The notes under the pieces are model-generated. The model made no database searches. It was given only the letters and a program-made list of their open reading frames with translations, and was not told the origin of the DNA. This document shows, one piece after another, positions 46,086 through 57,263 of a DNA stretch of 64,000 bases. Made by a program: the position numbers and the translations under genes. How positions within the stretch are numbered: position 1 is the stretch's first letter; each line of letters starts with the position of its first letter. The stretch comes from Ascidia mentula (Eukaryota > Chordata > Ascidiacea > Phlebobranchia > Ascidiidae). The stretch lies in NCBI GenBank assembly GCA_947561715.1, contig OX387202.1:744001-808000 (forward strand), in the 5' to 3' direction.

Positions 46086-47300
46086 TGAGCCGTTACTGCA
46101 GGGTCCGGGCCGTTTTTAAATTAGGAAATAATTCCGTTACAGCATCAACGGTATACTAAAAGCAATCACTCGAATCAAAACGAATGTTTTCTTGTCGATG
46201 GTATTCGCTGACATGTTAATCATCCCTGGTACATATATCGTTACATGAGTATTTGGCCCTGAAGTCGCAAAAAGGAAAAAAGTGGTCGACAAAACATGGC
46301 GATCAATGGAAAGTCCGCCCAGTCAACTTAAACATGAATCCATGTGAACATACGCACGCCAAAGCGTCTATCTGACAATTTCTGTGTTCTTTTCTAGCTT
46401 GCTTTAGAAGTTCGTCGCGATGTTTTTTCCATCACATTTGTCACAACAATTGCAAAATGCCAAACAAGAAGATTCAAGCGCTGAGCTGGGTGCAGGGCTA
46501 CCCCTTCGCTAAAATCACGGAACAAGTTGTCGCTGCCATTTACCGAGAGCGCAAGGAATCGTGTAAGTAAACCGCTTTTCGGTGTGTGACAATCGTATCA
46601 GAATTTCAGTTAATTCTCTCTGTGTGTTTATGTGCCGTTAAAAATACGTGTAAAAGCGAGACAACTTACGATCGTTCTTATTGTGTTCCAGTCACGAAAT
46701 TACGCTGTTCCTAATTATGAAATACTAGGGGCAGTGATTTAAACTCCAGAACCACTATGACGTGGCAAAGAAGCTTATGCTCAATCAAAAGTCAGGTGGT
46801 GGCGATTTTTCCGAATATCAAGAATGGATTTGAACGGTTATTTTTAATTTATTGTGCGACATCACCTGACGATACCGAATGCATTATCGCATCGCGCATT
46901 CTTCAAAAGTTGGTTGTGAGGTTTCTAAAAAAGCGCTAAAATGTGATCCTGCTTTTTTGGTTATGTTGTTTTGCTCCACTCGGCTCCTCTTATAAAACAA
47001 ATAAACCTAACGCACAACACCTAGTACGCTGACATTTTCGTGCATGTTGGACGCATTCATTTCAATACAAACATAAATATTGTTCCTTTGGACAGACATG
47101 AATCACTCACCGGTTTCTTCAACAGTTTAATCTTCTCCGATAAATGTTTGGCACCAACGCTTGTCAGGCCGCATCCACCCAGAACCACTTGTTCAATGTT
47201 GTGGATGCAATCGGCCACGTAAACCGCACCACGGTCTTTTATATTGTCGTTGGAGAGGTTGAGCTTCTTCATCTGAATGAAATTATATCCAAGTTAAACA
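46086..47300. repeat. Recent 1.2-kb duplication, copy B
   Basis: Partner of 42769-43984. Because the pair flanks a Gypsy fossil it looks at first like an LTR pair, but it contains an exon with splice sites and lacks TG...CA ends. Confidence 0.8.
47111..47272 (-). CDS. NLR locus 1: LRR exon, copy B
   Basis: 54 codons starting MKKLNLSNDNIKDRG, otherwise identical in sequence to copy A up to the donor CCG-GTGAGT. Phase 0 at both ends. It is the first LRR exon downstream of the NACHT exon; the intron between holds the composite Penelope-like element. Confidence 0.75.
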
Positions 47301-47692
47301 TGGAGTGAGTAACAATAAGACAAGGAATCAAGTAAATAATGGCAAATACGTAAACGTCTTTGTTCGTTTTGTTTTCTTTATTTCTTTTTGTATTTTCACT
47401 TCCACTTTAACTCACACATTTTCTTTGTTTATTTCCACACTCACCTTTTCTAATATATTTGTTGTTATTTCGCCATTTTACTCGTTTTTATACGCCCGAG
47501 CAGTCACGCTTGAGTGGCAATCGTAGGCAGTAATGATTGGTTTAAGTGCTGGCGGCTGAAATAATAAGCGAAAAGCCAGGTAGTTCTCTGGCGATGGAGA
47601 GTTGAAAATACTGTTTTGGTGGGAGATCGTATGATGTATTTGTTGATGAATGCCAGTTGTGGTGGAATATTATTGTTGCTCAAGTTTTAGAA
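47301..47692. other. Intron of NLR locus 1
   Basis: No gene. AT-rich sequence with runs of TTTC/TTTG up to the insertion site of the Penelope-like element. Confidence 0.5.
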
Positions 47693-47955
47693 CAAACGCT
47701 GTTTTAATCGGTATTGCTCTTCTGGCACTTAGTTTCTAAAGTGTTTATTGGAAACCAACGTTTCGTCTGCCATCCGGCGAGACTTCTTCAGGGTTAATTC
47801 AACAGTGAAGCATCACGCACATAAAACACCAAAAACGCAGGAAAAACGCAGGAAAAACGCAGGAAAAACGCAAGAAAACACAAGGAAAAAGGAATAGATA
47901 ACACTGGCACCGCTTGCATCGTCACGTGAACCAGGTGTGTAGCGGGGCGTAACAT

Positions 47956-48675
47956 TTACAACAAGTTGTTGTATACAGCTGGAAAATATACGCATTGCTC
48001 CTTATTGTTTATGCAATGGTCATTTTTGTGGATGTGGAGCGTCTCCAGGAACAAACGTTTTGTATGATCGTCCTCCATCTCTAGGATTTGCACCTCATCA
48101 AAGTTAACTCGGTGGCCGAGTGTGGCAGCGTGTTTTGCCAGTGCTGTCCTCTGGCTGTTCTTCGCTGCAACGTCGCGGCGATGCTCTTTTAACCGAGTCT
48201 GTAACCTTCTCCCTGTCTCACCGATGTACGCTCCACCGCAGTCCTTGCACGGAATGTAATAGACAACGCCTTTTGGTTGGCCCGTACCCTTCTCGATAGG
48301 GTGAGACAACATCCTTCCCAGTGTTTTGTGAGGCTTAGTGTAGACCGCAATACCATAGTCCAACATCATACGCCTTAGCGTGTCTGTTAGAACCGGAACA
48401 TATGGCAAAACGATCGTACCGGTAGTTGGCGCTGTTTCTTGTGGCTTGACCGCAGGCTTTCTTCTAAACATCCATGACGGATACATATGTTTCCGCAGTA
48501 CCTTCCTTATGAACTTCACCTCTTTATCACGGTCTTCTTCTCGGGAAACCAGAGCCTCGGCTCTATCCATCAGCGACCGCACTACCGCTGTCTTGTGCTG
48601 TATCGGATGTGCCGACTTAAACGACAGGTACCGATTGGTGTGCGTCGGCTTGCGATACACATGAGTGCTGATCAA
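47956..48675 (-). CDS. Penelope-like element: GIY-YIG endonuclease region, arm 1
   Basis: 239 open codons starting ISTHVYRKPTHTNRYLSF. The early part (HPIQHKTAVVRSLMDRA) is the thumb and linker typical after Penelope RT. Then come CKDCGGAYIGETGRRLQTRL, the Cys pair and GIY-YIG-type core, and KEHRRDV. It ends VYFPAVYNNLL. The nuclease nicks target DNA for insertion. The copy is uninterrupted in this part. Confidence 0.75.
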   Translation of the reverse strand: MISTHVYRKPTHTNRYLSFKSAHPIQHKTAVVRSLMDRAEALVSREEDRDKEVKFIRKVLRKHMYPSWMFRRKPAVKPQETAPTTGTIVLPYVPVLTDTLRRMMLDYGIAVYTKPHKTLGRMLSHPIEKGTGQPKGVVYYIPCKDCGGAYIGETGRRLQTRLKEHRRDVAAKNSQRTALAKHAATLGHRVNFDEVQILEMEDDHTKRLFLETLHIHKNDHCINNKEQCVYFPAVYNNLL

Positions 48676-48738
48676 ACCTTTCTCATCACGGATAACCTCT
48701 GTATCTAAAAACGGTAGTGTACCACCACTTTCGTTTTC

Positions 48739-50254
48739 TTAAGTAAATTTGATGGAATCTTCCACATGGTTAATGTGGGTAAGGAACAACTGGAGCTGTG
48801 CTTCATCAACGATGGCGAAGGTGTCGTCGACATAACGCTTCCAGTAACGGGGAGAATGCGCAAAAGTGGCGAGTGCCTTATCCTCAATTGTTTCCATTAC
48901 AATGTTCGCCACTACCATAGAGATGGGGGAACCCATCGCCGTACCAAACACCTGTTGGTAAAACACACCACGAAAGGAAAAATAGGTGGCGTTCAAACAT
49001 AATTTCAGCCCTTCTGCGATATCCTCACAGGATAACAACGTGCGTTGCTCAAGGTTACTGTCATCCTCTAAGCGTGCCATGACATTAGTAACAGCTACCG
49101 ATATTGGCACATTGGTGAAAAGAGACACGACGTCAAAGGACACAATACACTCATCATCCGCTATCGTCAAGTTCCTCACTTCGGCTGCAAATTCACGTGA
49201 GTTTTTTAACGTGATATGGGCTATTCCCAACCAAAGGGGAAATAATCCTTGCTATAAATTTGGCGAGCATATAAGACGGGGAGCCGATAAAAGAAACAAT
49301 GGGTCTGAGAGGCACGCCTGGCTTGTGGACCTTGGGAAGCCCGTACAATTCGGGCGTCCTACCGTCTGTGCAATGCAGCTGTCGAAACTCACCAACAGAT
49401 AACGCCTCAAGCTCCCTGTGTAAGTAACCGATGAAGCGGTTTATCTTTCGTTCTAAGGACGGGGTCGGATTTCTGGATAACTTTTTGTAAGTTTTTGCGT
49501 CACTTAAAAGTTCCAGCAGTTTAGTGTTATATTCGGAACGGTTCATGACCACCGTTCGATTGCCCTTATCGGCACGCAATATGACGATGTTCTGGTTGTT
49601 GCGAAGTTCTCGTGCAGCCGACAAATATGACCTAGGGGTGTTAGAGCCAACGGTATTGTGGCCACTGTGGCTACGAATAGAGCCAACAACTTTGCCCTGC
49701 AGAAGTGACTTTATATGCGCGGGCTGTCCAACCAGGCCTTTCTCAACAGAAGCCAAAATCTGTTTCCATGGTATCACGTTAGGTGTGATGGCAAAATTCA
49801 TACCTAGCGACAAAACACCATGCTGTTCTGGTGTGAGCTCATGGTCTGACAAGTTGGTAACGCAGCCCTTTACCGTTAATTCCTTCCTTTTATCACGCCA
49901 CATACCGAGTTTTTCTTCGCACTTTTTTCTTCCTGACGTCACAATTCGTAATGTGCCTTCCTCCACGTAAGACTTCAGTGATGAAAACACAGTCATGTCA
50001 AGGTCTTTCCTTAACCTCTCTGTAATTCCGCTCAGCTCATACGTATTGTTTTTAATGCGCAAATGTGCATCTTTTATGCGCAGTTTCAAAAAACGAAACC
50101 CACAAGATCGCATAATGTCTCTCCCTTCTTTAGATGCCATAGGTGATCTGAACCTTAGACTTGGTGGTAATATTTTCTCTCTGAGACAAGAGTGATTGTG
50201 ATGCAAATGAACCTTGCTGCTTGCGACGCCAAAATTGAGTCGAACAAACCTTCG
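48739..50254 (-). CDS. Penelope-like element: N-terminal and reverse transcriptase region
   Basis: Reading leftwards: a basic N-terminal part (HLHHNHSCLREKILPPSL), NQNIVILRADKGNRTVV, ELYGLPKVHKPGVPLRPIVS, then SFDVVSLFTNVP near 49134 (motif A), FGTAMGSPISMVVANIV (motif B) and RYVDDTF (motif C). This order and DKGN/YVDD set are typical of Penelope-like reverse transcriptases, sister to telomerase. The region is in more than one frame, so this copy is not whole. Confidence 0.75.
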
Positions 50255-51381
50255 AGCCACCTTCGCCATCGTTGATGAAGCACAGCTCCAGTTGTTCCTT
50301 ACCCACATTAACCATGTGGAGGATTCCATCACATATACTTTAGAAAAGGAAAGTGGTGGTACACTGCCGTTTTGAGATACCGAAGGTATCCGTGATGCGA
50401 AAGGTTTGATCAGCACTCGTGTGTATCGCAAGCCGACGCACACCAATCGGTACCTATCGTTTAAGTCGGCACATCCGATACAGCACAAGACAGCGGTAGT
50501 GCGGTCGCTGATGGATAGAGCCGAGGCTCTGGTTTCCCGAGAAGAAGACCGTGATAAAGAGGTGAAGTTCATAAGGAAGGTACTGCGGAAACATATGTAT
50601 CCGTCATGGATGTTTAGAAGAAAGCCTGCGGTCAAGCCACAAGAAACAGCGCCAACTACCGGTACGATCGTTTTGCCATATGTTCCGGTTCTAACAGACA
50701 CGCTAAGGCGTATGATGTTGGACTATGGTATTGCGGTCTACACTAAGCCTCACAGAACACTGGGCAGGATGTTGTCTCACTGTATCGAGAAGGGTACGGG
50801 CCAACCAAAAGGCATTGTCTATTACATTCCGTGCAAGGACTGCGGTGGAGCGTACATCGGTGAGACAGGGAGAAGGTTACAGACTCGGTTAAAAGAGCAT
50901 CGCCGCTACGTTGCAGCGAAGAACAGCCAGAGGACAGCACTGGCAAAACACGCTGCCACACTCGGCCACCGAGTTAACTTTGATGAGGTGCAATTCCTAG
51001 AGATGGAAGACGATCATACAAAACGTTTGTTCCTGGAGACGCTCCACATCCACAAAAATGATCATTGCATAAACGATAAGGAGCAATGCGTATATTTTCC
51101 AGCTGTATACAACAACTTGTTGTAAATGTTACGCCCCGCCACACACCTGGTTCACGTGACGATGCAAGCGGTGCCAGTGTTATCTATTCCTTTTTCCTTG
51201 TGTTTTTCCTGCGTTTTTCCTGCGTTGTTAGTGTTTTATGTGCGTGATGCTTCACTGTTGAATTAACCCTGAAGAAGTCTCGCCGGATGGCAGACGAAAC
51301 GTTGGTTTCCAATAAACACTTCAGAAACTAAGTGCCAGAAGAGCAATACCGATTAATCAGTATGCCTGGCAACAAAAATAG
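50255..51381 (+). mobile_element. Penelope-like element: inverted second arm with endonuclease
   Basis: The 3' 1.1 kb of the element in the opposite direction. The open frame 50406-51125 is nearly identical to the arm 1 endonuclease (differences such as TKPHRTLG against TKPHKTLG). The arm begins within the end of the RT region (CCATCGTTGATGAAGCACAG). Arms differ at scattered bases and in tandem-repeat number, so they are two real copies and not an assembly mirror. Confidence 0.75.
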
Positions 51382-51395
51382 CAAACGCTGTTTTA

Positions 51396-52504
51396 TTCGC
51401 ACTTTTGCCAGTTTTACCAGTTTACATGAATATTAGGCAAACTATACAGGTAAACCATTGTTACGTCATACAGACGTTCATAAATTTTTAGAACAACCGT
51501 TGTTTTATTCGCATTTGTGCCAGTTTTACTTCTTATAACTATTAGCGTTTCTATTTTATTACAAAAGTAGCCACCTTAGTCGTGTGACTCCAGGTCTCTG
51601 CGATAGGCCGTCAGTGCAGAGTAGCCTGGGCGTTAACCAAGTTAGGGGGACAAGCTAATTTCGGTTACACAATGACTGCAGAACGATTGATGAATCCGTT
51701 CAAAACACGCAGGGGCAGTCCTCTAAACACAATTTTTTTTAACTATGCGAGACAACTTCACCGCATCCAAAGCCGCTTCCAATTCCAGACAAGGAATGGT
51801 ATGCTTTCACTCTAATTATGGTTACATATATGGATGTCGGGCCGTTTTGTTTAGAGTTTGCTTCATACAAAAATAATGACGTGTTTTGGTTGAAATACAA
51901 AGTTTAAACAAACATAAGTTACATAGAGTGAAGCGAGAAGGTTCACCACGTGCACTTATCACCCGCCCTTGTATTTTCCGAATATTGTTTTGGATAAAAC
52001 TAAATTTAAGTGATGTGTAAACCTTTCAAATAGACGTTAACACAACTTATTTTTTGGGTCTACATCTCGGTTTGAACCCATGAAATCCTGGTCATGAATT
52101 CCGACCGTTATTACGTTCACCGTACATTTACCCATGTCGCACCATTACGTTTCTAAGTACAAAATCACTCGTGAATACGTCTTTGTTTGCAAGAATGGGC
52201 ACCGGCTCCATTTATATTCACTTATGTTTGACATTGCAAGACGGTAAACACAAAATATTATGTGTTGTTTATATCTGACACCACTTAAACTCTGTTCGAT
52301 TATCACCGACAATAATATGATGACGAATTATATCGTCCAAATATACATTGCACACAAAGGACAGAAAATATGTTTTGAGTTAAGTTAACACCATGTCTGG
52401 TAGCGTCAGCAACGTGTAAACAGCTGGTCACCCTTTTCAGATTTTGCGCCCCCCTCCACCAGGATTTCAGTCATGGGTACAGAAATGCATAAACAACATC
52501 TTAC
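51396..52504. other. Intron of NLR locus 1
   Basis: Sequence resembling the insertion site (AACCGTTGTTTTATTCGCA near 51494) recurs about 115 bp downstream of the target duplication, a small local tandem repeat. No gene. Confidence 0.45.
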
Positions 52505-54156
52505 CGGTTTGCTTCTCCTTTGAATTACGAAGGTGAGATTCTCGAGGTCGGTCAGGAGGAGCGATAAGCCACCGAGGTTGATCTCACCAGGGAGTAAGGA
52601 GGACACGATTGAAGTTAACTCCTCATCGTTCGCTTCACGAGCCCAGCTGCAACATCGAAGTATCGCTTCCTTGGTTGGTTTCCCCATACACGACGATGCG
52701 AGGTTTTTCAGCAGCTTCTTCTTAGCTTTCCAATCTTCACGTGAACACCCAGGAACTACGGCTTCAATATCGTTGAAAACTGAAGAATCGCAAATTCCAA
52801 ACGCGAACTTGGCAACAACCTCCCATCTGGCATCGGTAAGTTGGGTGTATTGTTCCTTGAATTCTTCTAAAGGCATGATCGTCATCAGGTAAACCGCGGA
52901 GAAGAATTCTTGCCAAATGAGATGTGAAAAATATCTACGTTTGTGTCCGTCCAGTATTGTCAGCTTTAGGTTTCCCTGCTTTGTAACTGAGGTATTCAGA
53001 AAAGCATGAACTGTCGAGTCATTTAGTTTTGCGTTTTTGAAATCTTGTACTTTGAATACAACTTTCTTGTTCCGAAATCCGTCCCAGGCCAATTTGGAAA
53101 GTTTGTTGAACTGTTTATTTTCATCCTTCAGGTGTTCAGTTTGTGAGTATTGAACACAAGTAGATGCCAGAACACGGGGAAGCGAAACATGCTGACTATC
53201 ATCATCATGACTCAGCAGATAGTTGACGGTCAGTATGAAATTAACCGGAACATAACAGTAAGAGAACATATTGGTGTTTTCTTCAAGTTTGTTCTCTACA
53301 GAGTCATATCTTGCACCGCATATCTGTTGTCCAAGTTCTCTCTGTGAGTTTGGAGTTAAGCCGAGTATCTGGACAATAAACCTTGGTCGATGTGAAGGAT
53401 GGAGTTTGTAGAATGGAGCTGGTCGTGACGTGAATATCTTCCGGGAACGTGGAAGCAAATTTCCACTCAATAAATGCTTGAGATAAATTTCTGCTTTGTT
53501 TTCTTTATCCAAGAGGGGAGTGGGAGCTTTACTTGAGAATGATTCAAAAGCTGCTTCATCTACTCCGTCGAAAACCAAGAGAACATCTGGATCACCATTG
53601 ATTGCTTGCATTATCCCTTGAGCTACCTCTGGATTGTATTCCCAGCTAAGTAGAATGGCATGGAGGAGAAACCGAAGGAAAGTCATGCTTGTTTCAAAAT
53701 TTATATTTCGGATTACAATGTAGAAGATGAAGGATATTTTCCCAAACAACTCTCTATGCAAAGCTTGTAAAGCCCATTTTTTGCATGAAGTAGTTTTTCC
53801 GATGCCCGCTTGACCGACAACACCAACAATATTTCCATGCTTTTCCACGTACTCGAGCTTTGCTTCCGCTTGTTTAGGTTTAAATTTCCATTCTGCTTCT
53901 CTTTGTGCTGTTTGCTTTGCACGAGTAAACATTTCTTCAGGGCTGATGTCACCGGATGGTCGATCGTAAACTTTAGCCAACTCCTCTCTACGATGGTAAT
54001 GTCCTTCTGCTTGAAACTCGTCATCTATTTGTGATGGTTTGCTGACTATGGATAGGTTGACTGGTGTTATGTTTCGTTGGGTAATTTCTGCAAGTGATGA
54101 TTCTTCACTGGTGATGGATTCCACTTTATCTTTTAAAGTTGACTTCAGTTCTTTGC
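52505..54156 (-). CDS. NLR locus 1: NACHT exon
   Basis: A long exon of 550 codons. NACHT proteins are cytosolic STAND ATPases that oligomerise when they sense danger. Counting from the ATG at 54226, Walker A GQAGIGKTT is at residues 138-146, Walker B LLVFDGVDEA at 216-225, sensor IFTSRP at 264-269 and the winged-helix end FSHLIWQEFFSAVYL lies in the last third. The exon ends LTFVIQRRSKP with donor CCG-GTAAGA in phase 0, matching the LRR exons. The frame is open to an ATG at 54226, but an acceptor ATTATTGTAG at 54157 leaves 2 bases of a codon, the same entry phase as the related exons of loci 2 and 3. I therefore think the first 23 codons are intron and earlier exons lie to the right. No break is seen. 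Confidence 0.85.
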
Positions 54157-54226
54157 CTACAATAATATGTTTTTTTTGTAGAACGTGTGAGGTGTTTTGT
54201 AGAACAAAAAATGGATGCCTGCGCAT

Positions 54227-54637
54227 TGGTTTGTGATGTCACAAAGTAAGCAGGTTTAACCCTTAAGTTCATGTTCTTAAACATGAAACACAGTTAATCC
54301 CACGAAACCAAATAAAAAAGTATGACACAACGAATTTGCATGTGTTGATAAAACAATGGCGAAAATGTTCGTTCTGTTTCACTCAACAATAACTGACGCT
54401 CAGTAATTGATTATATTGCATTATGACGTAATAATATGTTCCTTCTAGAACGGATAAAGTTCCGCCACTTGTCGCTTCATGGTGTTGGGATTCGACAAAA
54501 CCCAAGCTCGGAAACGATTTGTAGTCGAAACGAGTAAAACGCGAAGAACGAAATGTCCGAAAACCAATCAATATTTTGTAAGATTGTTCTGTATTTTCAA
54601 TAGCATGGAGGAAATGGGAAAGTTATTATGTTGTTAT
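54227..54637. other. Gap upstream of the NACHT exon
   Basis: No effector domain (death, CARD, PYD) could be recognised here. AT-rich. Confidence 0.4.
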
Positions 54638-54824
54638 ATGAGCTGCAGACGGGGTTACACATTGTTTTGACCTGTAAGGTCTCATAGGGTACCCAACGGA
54701 TTGACGCTGACCGAAAGGTACCACAAAGTGGAAATCTGTGTGCCCGCCAGTCTTAAAGCAACAGCTGCAGTGATGAGACCTTACAGGTCGTAAGAGTGCG
54801 TGTACACCCTGTCTGCAGCCCTTA
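54638..54824. mobile_element. Short MITE with 50-bp inverted ends
   Basis: The left end GCTGCAGACGGGGTTACAC, with GACCTGTAAGGTCTCA, is the inverse of the right end TGAGACCTTACAGGTC, with GTGTACACCCTGTCTGCAGC. Single ends of the same family occur near 30346-30390 and 880-925, in the left-end repeat and its partner. About 185 bp, non-coding. Confidence 0.65.
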
Positions 54825-56839
54825 ATTATTATGTTGTTTGCACATATATTATGTTGGTTTTGTACAAGTGAACGTTGTTTTTAGTTCGAGTTTAGACTAC
54901 CTGTTGTCGGTTTCGTTTTTCGCATACTTATTTTACCTATCTTTATATTCACCTCTGGTCGTTATTCACGTCTACTTATACGTTTTATTTTTTCCTCTCA
55001 CTTTATTCTTTGTCATGATTTGTTTCACCCTTAGTTTGATACGCTTGAGTAGTTTTGTTTTTAAGGTAGATGTGTGACACGTTGATTGGTCGAGATGATG
55101 GCGGGCGAAATATTCATTGACATAACCCGGTTGTTTACTTGTGGTGGCTCATAAAGTTGTTGAAGTTGTTTTGAAGTAAACTTGGACGCTAAATTGTGTA
55201 CCTAGAGTATTGTAATGTTTCGTGTTGTGAATTTATTCCGCAAACAATGGAAAGAATAATCACATAACTAATTTGGGTGAGAAGAACTAATTGTTTTGTC
55301 GGTTGGTGCTGACAGGAGGACAATGGAATCCATATCAGCGAGCACCGCAATGGTCAGGTTTAAGACAAACTGTAATAACTGCGACCCAAAACTTTTAAAT
55401 AAAAATACTGTGATTGCATGCATGCAAGGTAATCGTGTATGCGTGATTATAATGAAGGAGGTATAATTAGCCGAAGAATCGAAATTCCTGATCAAAACCA
55501 ACACAATAGCTGGGAATGACCACATGGCCAATGTAAAGACTGATCTTGTATTGAATTTGCAGGCAGGATAACTGCGAGTTATTCAAGTATCAGTTTTGTA
55601 ATCATTCCACCACCGGTGTTTGTGTGAGATTTCACTAATCTCGGTAGTATATAGGTTGGAGACAGGAAAGAGTAATCTCTCAGTTTCTTACGTATGCATT
55701 GTAAATGGCGAAATATCTTAGGGAGACACTCACAGGTACTCTCTGTTTTCCGGTCTTGATTGGGAGTACGTTACAATTCTCACTGAACCGTAACGAGAGC
55801 GCAGAGAGAGAGACACTATTTTTAGTCGTGACCCCGGCCTGACCCTTGTCCATCGAGTTGTTAGCTGTTTTCGTCTCGGTGTGCCTAGGCTTGTTTGATC
55901 TCCGCCATTGCAAAGCTAAATCGTAGAAATGGCGCTTGAATCGCTTCCTGTATGATTCAGGCAAGGTCTTAATCGCGTCATGAATTTATCACTTCACGGT
56001 GGCTCAAACTAAATGCGCCATGATTTTGTCTAGGGCTGTGCATATGGTTTCTGTGAGTTGTTTATATCCCTCCAATGTCGGGCCATATGTATGTTTCACA
56101 ATGTACAGGTTTGATTATCCGCGGTCACTCGCAATACACAATCGCAGAGGGTGTTAATTATGCCCCGCCCCCTCAAAATCAAACAGACATTTTCTTACCA
56201 AAGTCCTGTTGTATTTCCGATGCTGTTTCTTATGTTTCATGCAGCTTGCGACAATATGTTCTGTGAACATAAGCTGCGCGCGTCCGGCAGTATGACGTTT
56301 TGTCGCTTTATTCGACATTGCAATATGACACCCCATTTTGGCCAGATTATATCGATTCAGTCGAACCATATGTTTTGTTTTACATATGATGTATCCTTTC
56401 AATTATACTCCATTTTTCAAGCATTACAATCATCTCATCACGTTGATTATTTCCGGCGGTATTTCGGTAAAAATCGAAATATTCGTCACGCCTTGTTGCT
56501 CTCTTGATTTCCCATATGCGTTTATTTCACGTTCAGCGAATCCAACTGGGCGCTTTCCCACATGATATTTTAGCCTTTTCAGTCTTCGGTGACCGTAATC
56601 TGACCCACCTTTTACCACCAATTTGGACAATGTAAGGAAAGGAAAAACTCTAAGCGCATCTGTGCTTTTCTCTTTTCAAGTTCCATCCGATTGTTTGGTT
56701 TATTTCCTTTGGAAAACTTGCCTTTGATAAGCATAAAATGGGCGAATCCATTTGAAAGTTCCAAGTGTCTCACCATGGAGGCTGTCATGGTACGTAGCAG
56801 ATCATTGCATATCTTGAAAGCTAGCAATAAATATGTGTG
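54825..56839. other. Gap between the NLR locus and the Polinton
   Basis: No supported gene. A minus-strand frame 55680-55964 (MPESYRKRFKRHFYDLALQW) is basic and unassigned. Several overlapping frames at 56.1-56.8 kb have no known domain. The left end of the Polinton may lie in this stretch, but I found no inverted terminal repeat. Confidence 0.4.
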
Positions 56840-57060
56840 TACAATTTCATTGCGGATTTTGTAACATGCACTTTGCCAAAATCGATGAGGTCATATCGCA
56901 TGTAAATGAATGTAACCGATGTGCGGTTTGTGGCAAGATGTTTAATTTGTTCAGCTTGATTTAGTGAATAATATTTTCCATCCAAGTTCGCTTTTAGGTT
57001 TATTTCGCTTCACAACATAAAACGACATAAGGGACTGCATTTTGGCCGATGTGAGTTGAT
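56840..57060 (+). other. Zinc-finger-like piece in the Polinton region
   Basis: A short stretch reads FHCGFCNMHFAKIDEVISH and CNRCAVCGKMF, with paired Cys and His as in C2H2 fingers. It could belong to an accessory protein of the element. Weak evidence. Confidence 0.3.
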
Positions 57061-57263
57061 TGCGATTTTCCTGTTTCCTCTTTATGATTTAATGTGTTGT
57101 TATGCACTAATGGCGCGGTCGCATTGAAAAGATTCCGTGTTTGGAGCAAGGCAGCGAGGCATGTCCTCGTATCCAATCAAATCCCACCAAGGTAACACTT
57201 TCGAGTGGCTTAATTACCCTTGCATCACACCGTTGTTTTTCGTGTTAATTTAGCGCGGATCCG

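Larger units (their letters stand above)
47693..51395 (-). mobile_element. Composite Penelope-like element with inverted 1.1-kb arms and 14-bp target duplication
   Basis: CAAACGCTGTTTTA at 47693-47706 and 51382-51395 flanks the whole unit. A longer copy on the minus strand (about 50254 down to 47707) holds reverse transcriptase and GIY-YIG endonuclease. A second copy of the last 1.1 kb (50255-51360) lies in the opposite direction, so both outer edges are 3' ends (CCAATAAACACTT, then AGCAATACCGAT). The short repeat AAAAACGCAGG occurs about four times in one arm and twice in the other. Penelope elements are known to form direct or inverted partial copies. The tails have a hammerhead-like core (CTGAAGAAGTCTCG...AGACGAAAC). 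The coding part is broken at least once. Confidence 0.75.

Noticed and set aside
42769-47300. The two 1.2-kb copies as LTRs of the Gypsy fossil between them
   Set aside because: They contain an NLR exon with intact splice signals, lack TG...CA ends, and the internal element is far older than the near-identical copies.
49193-50701. A 502-codon minus-strand frame read as one protein
   Set aside because: Its first part runs antisense to the inverted endonuclease arm. Only the part from about 50254 leftwards belongs to the Penelope-like element.
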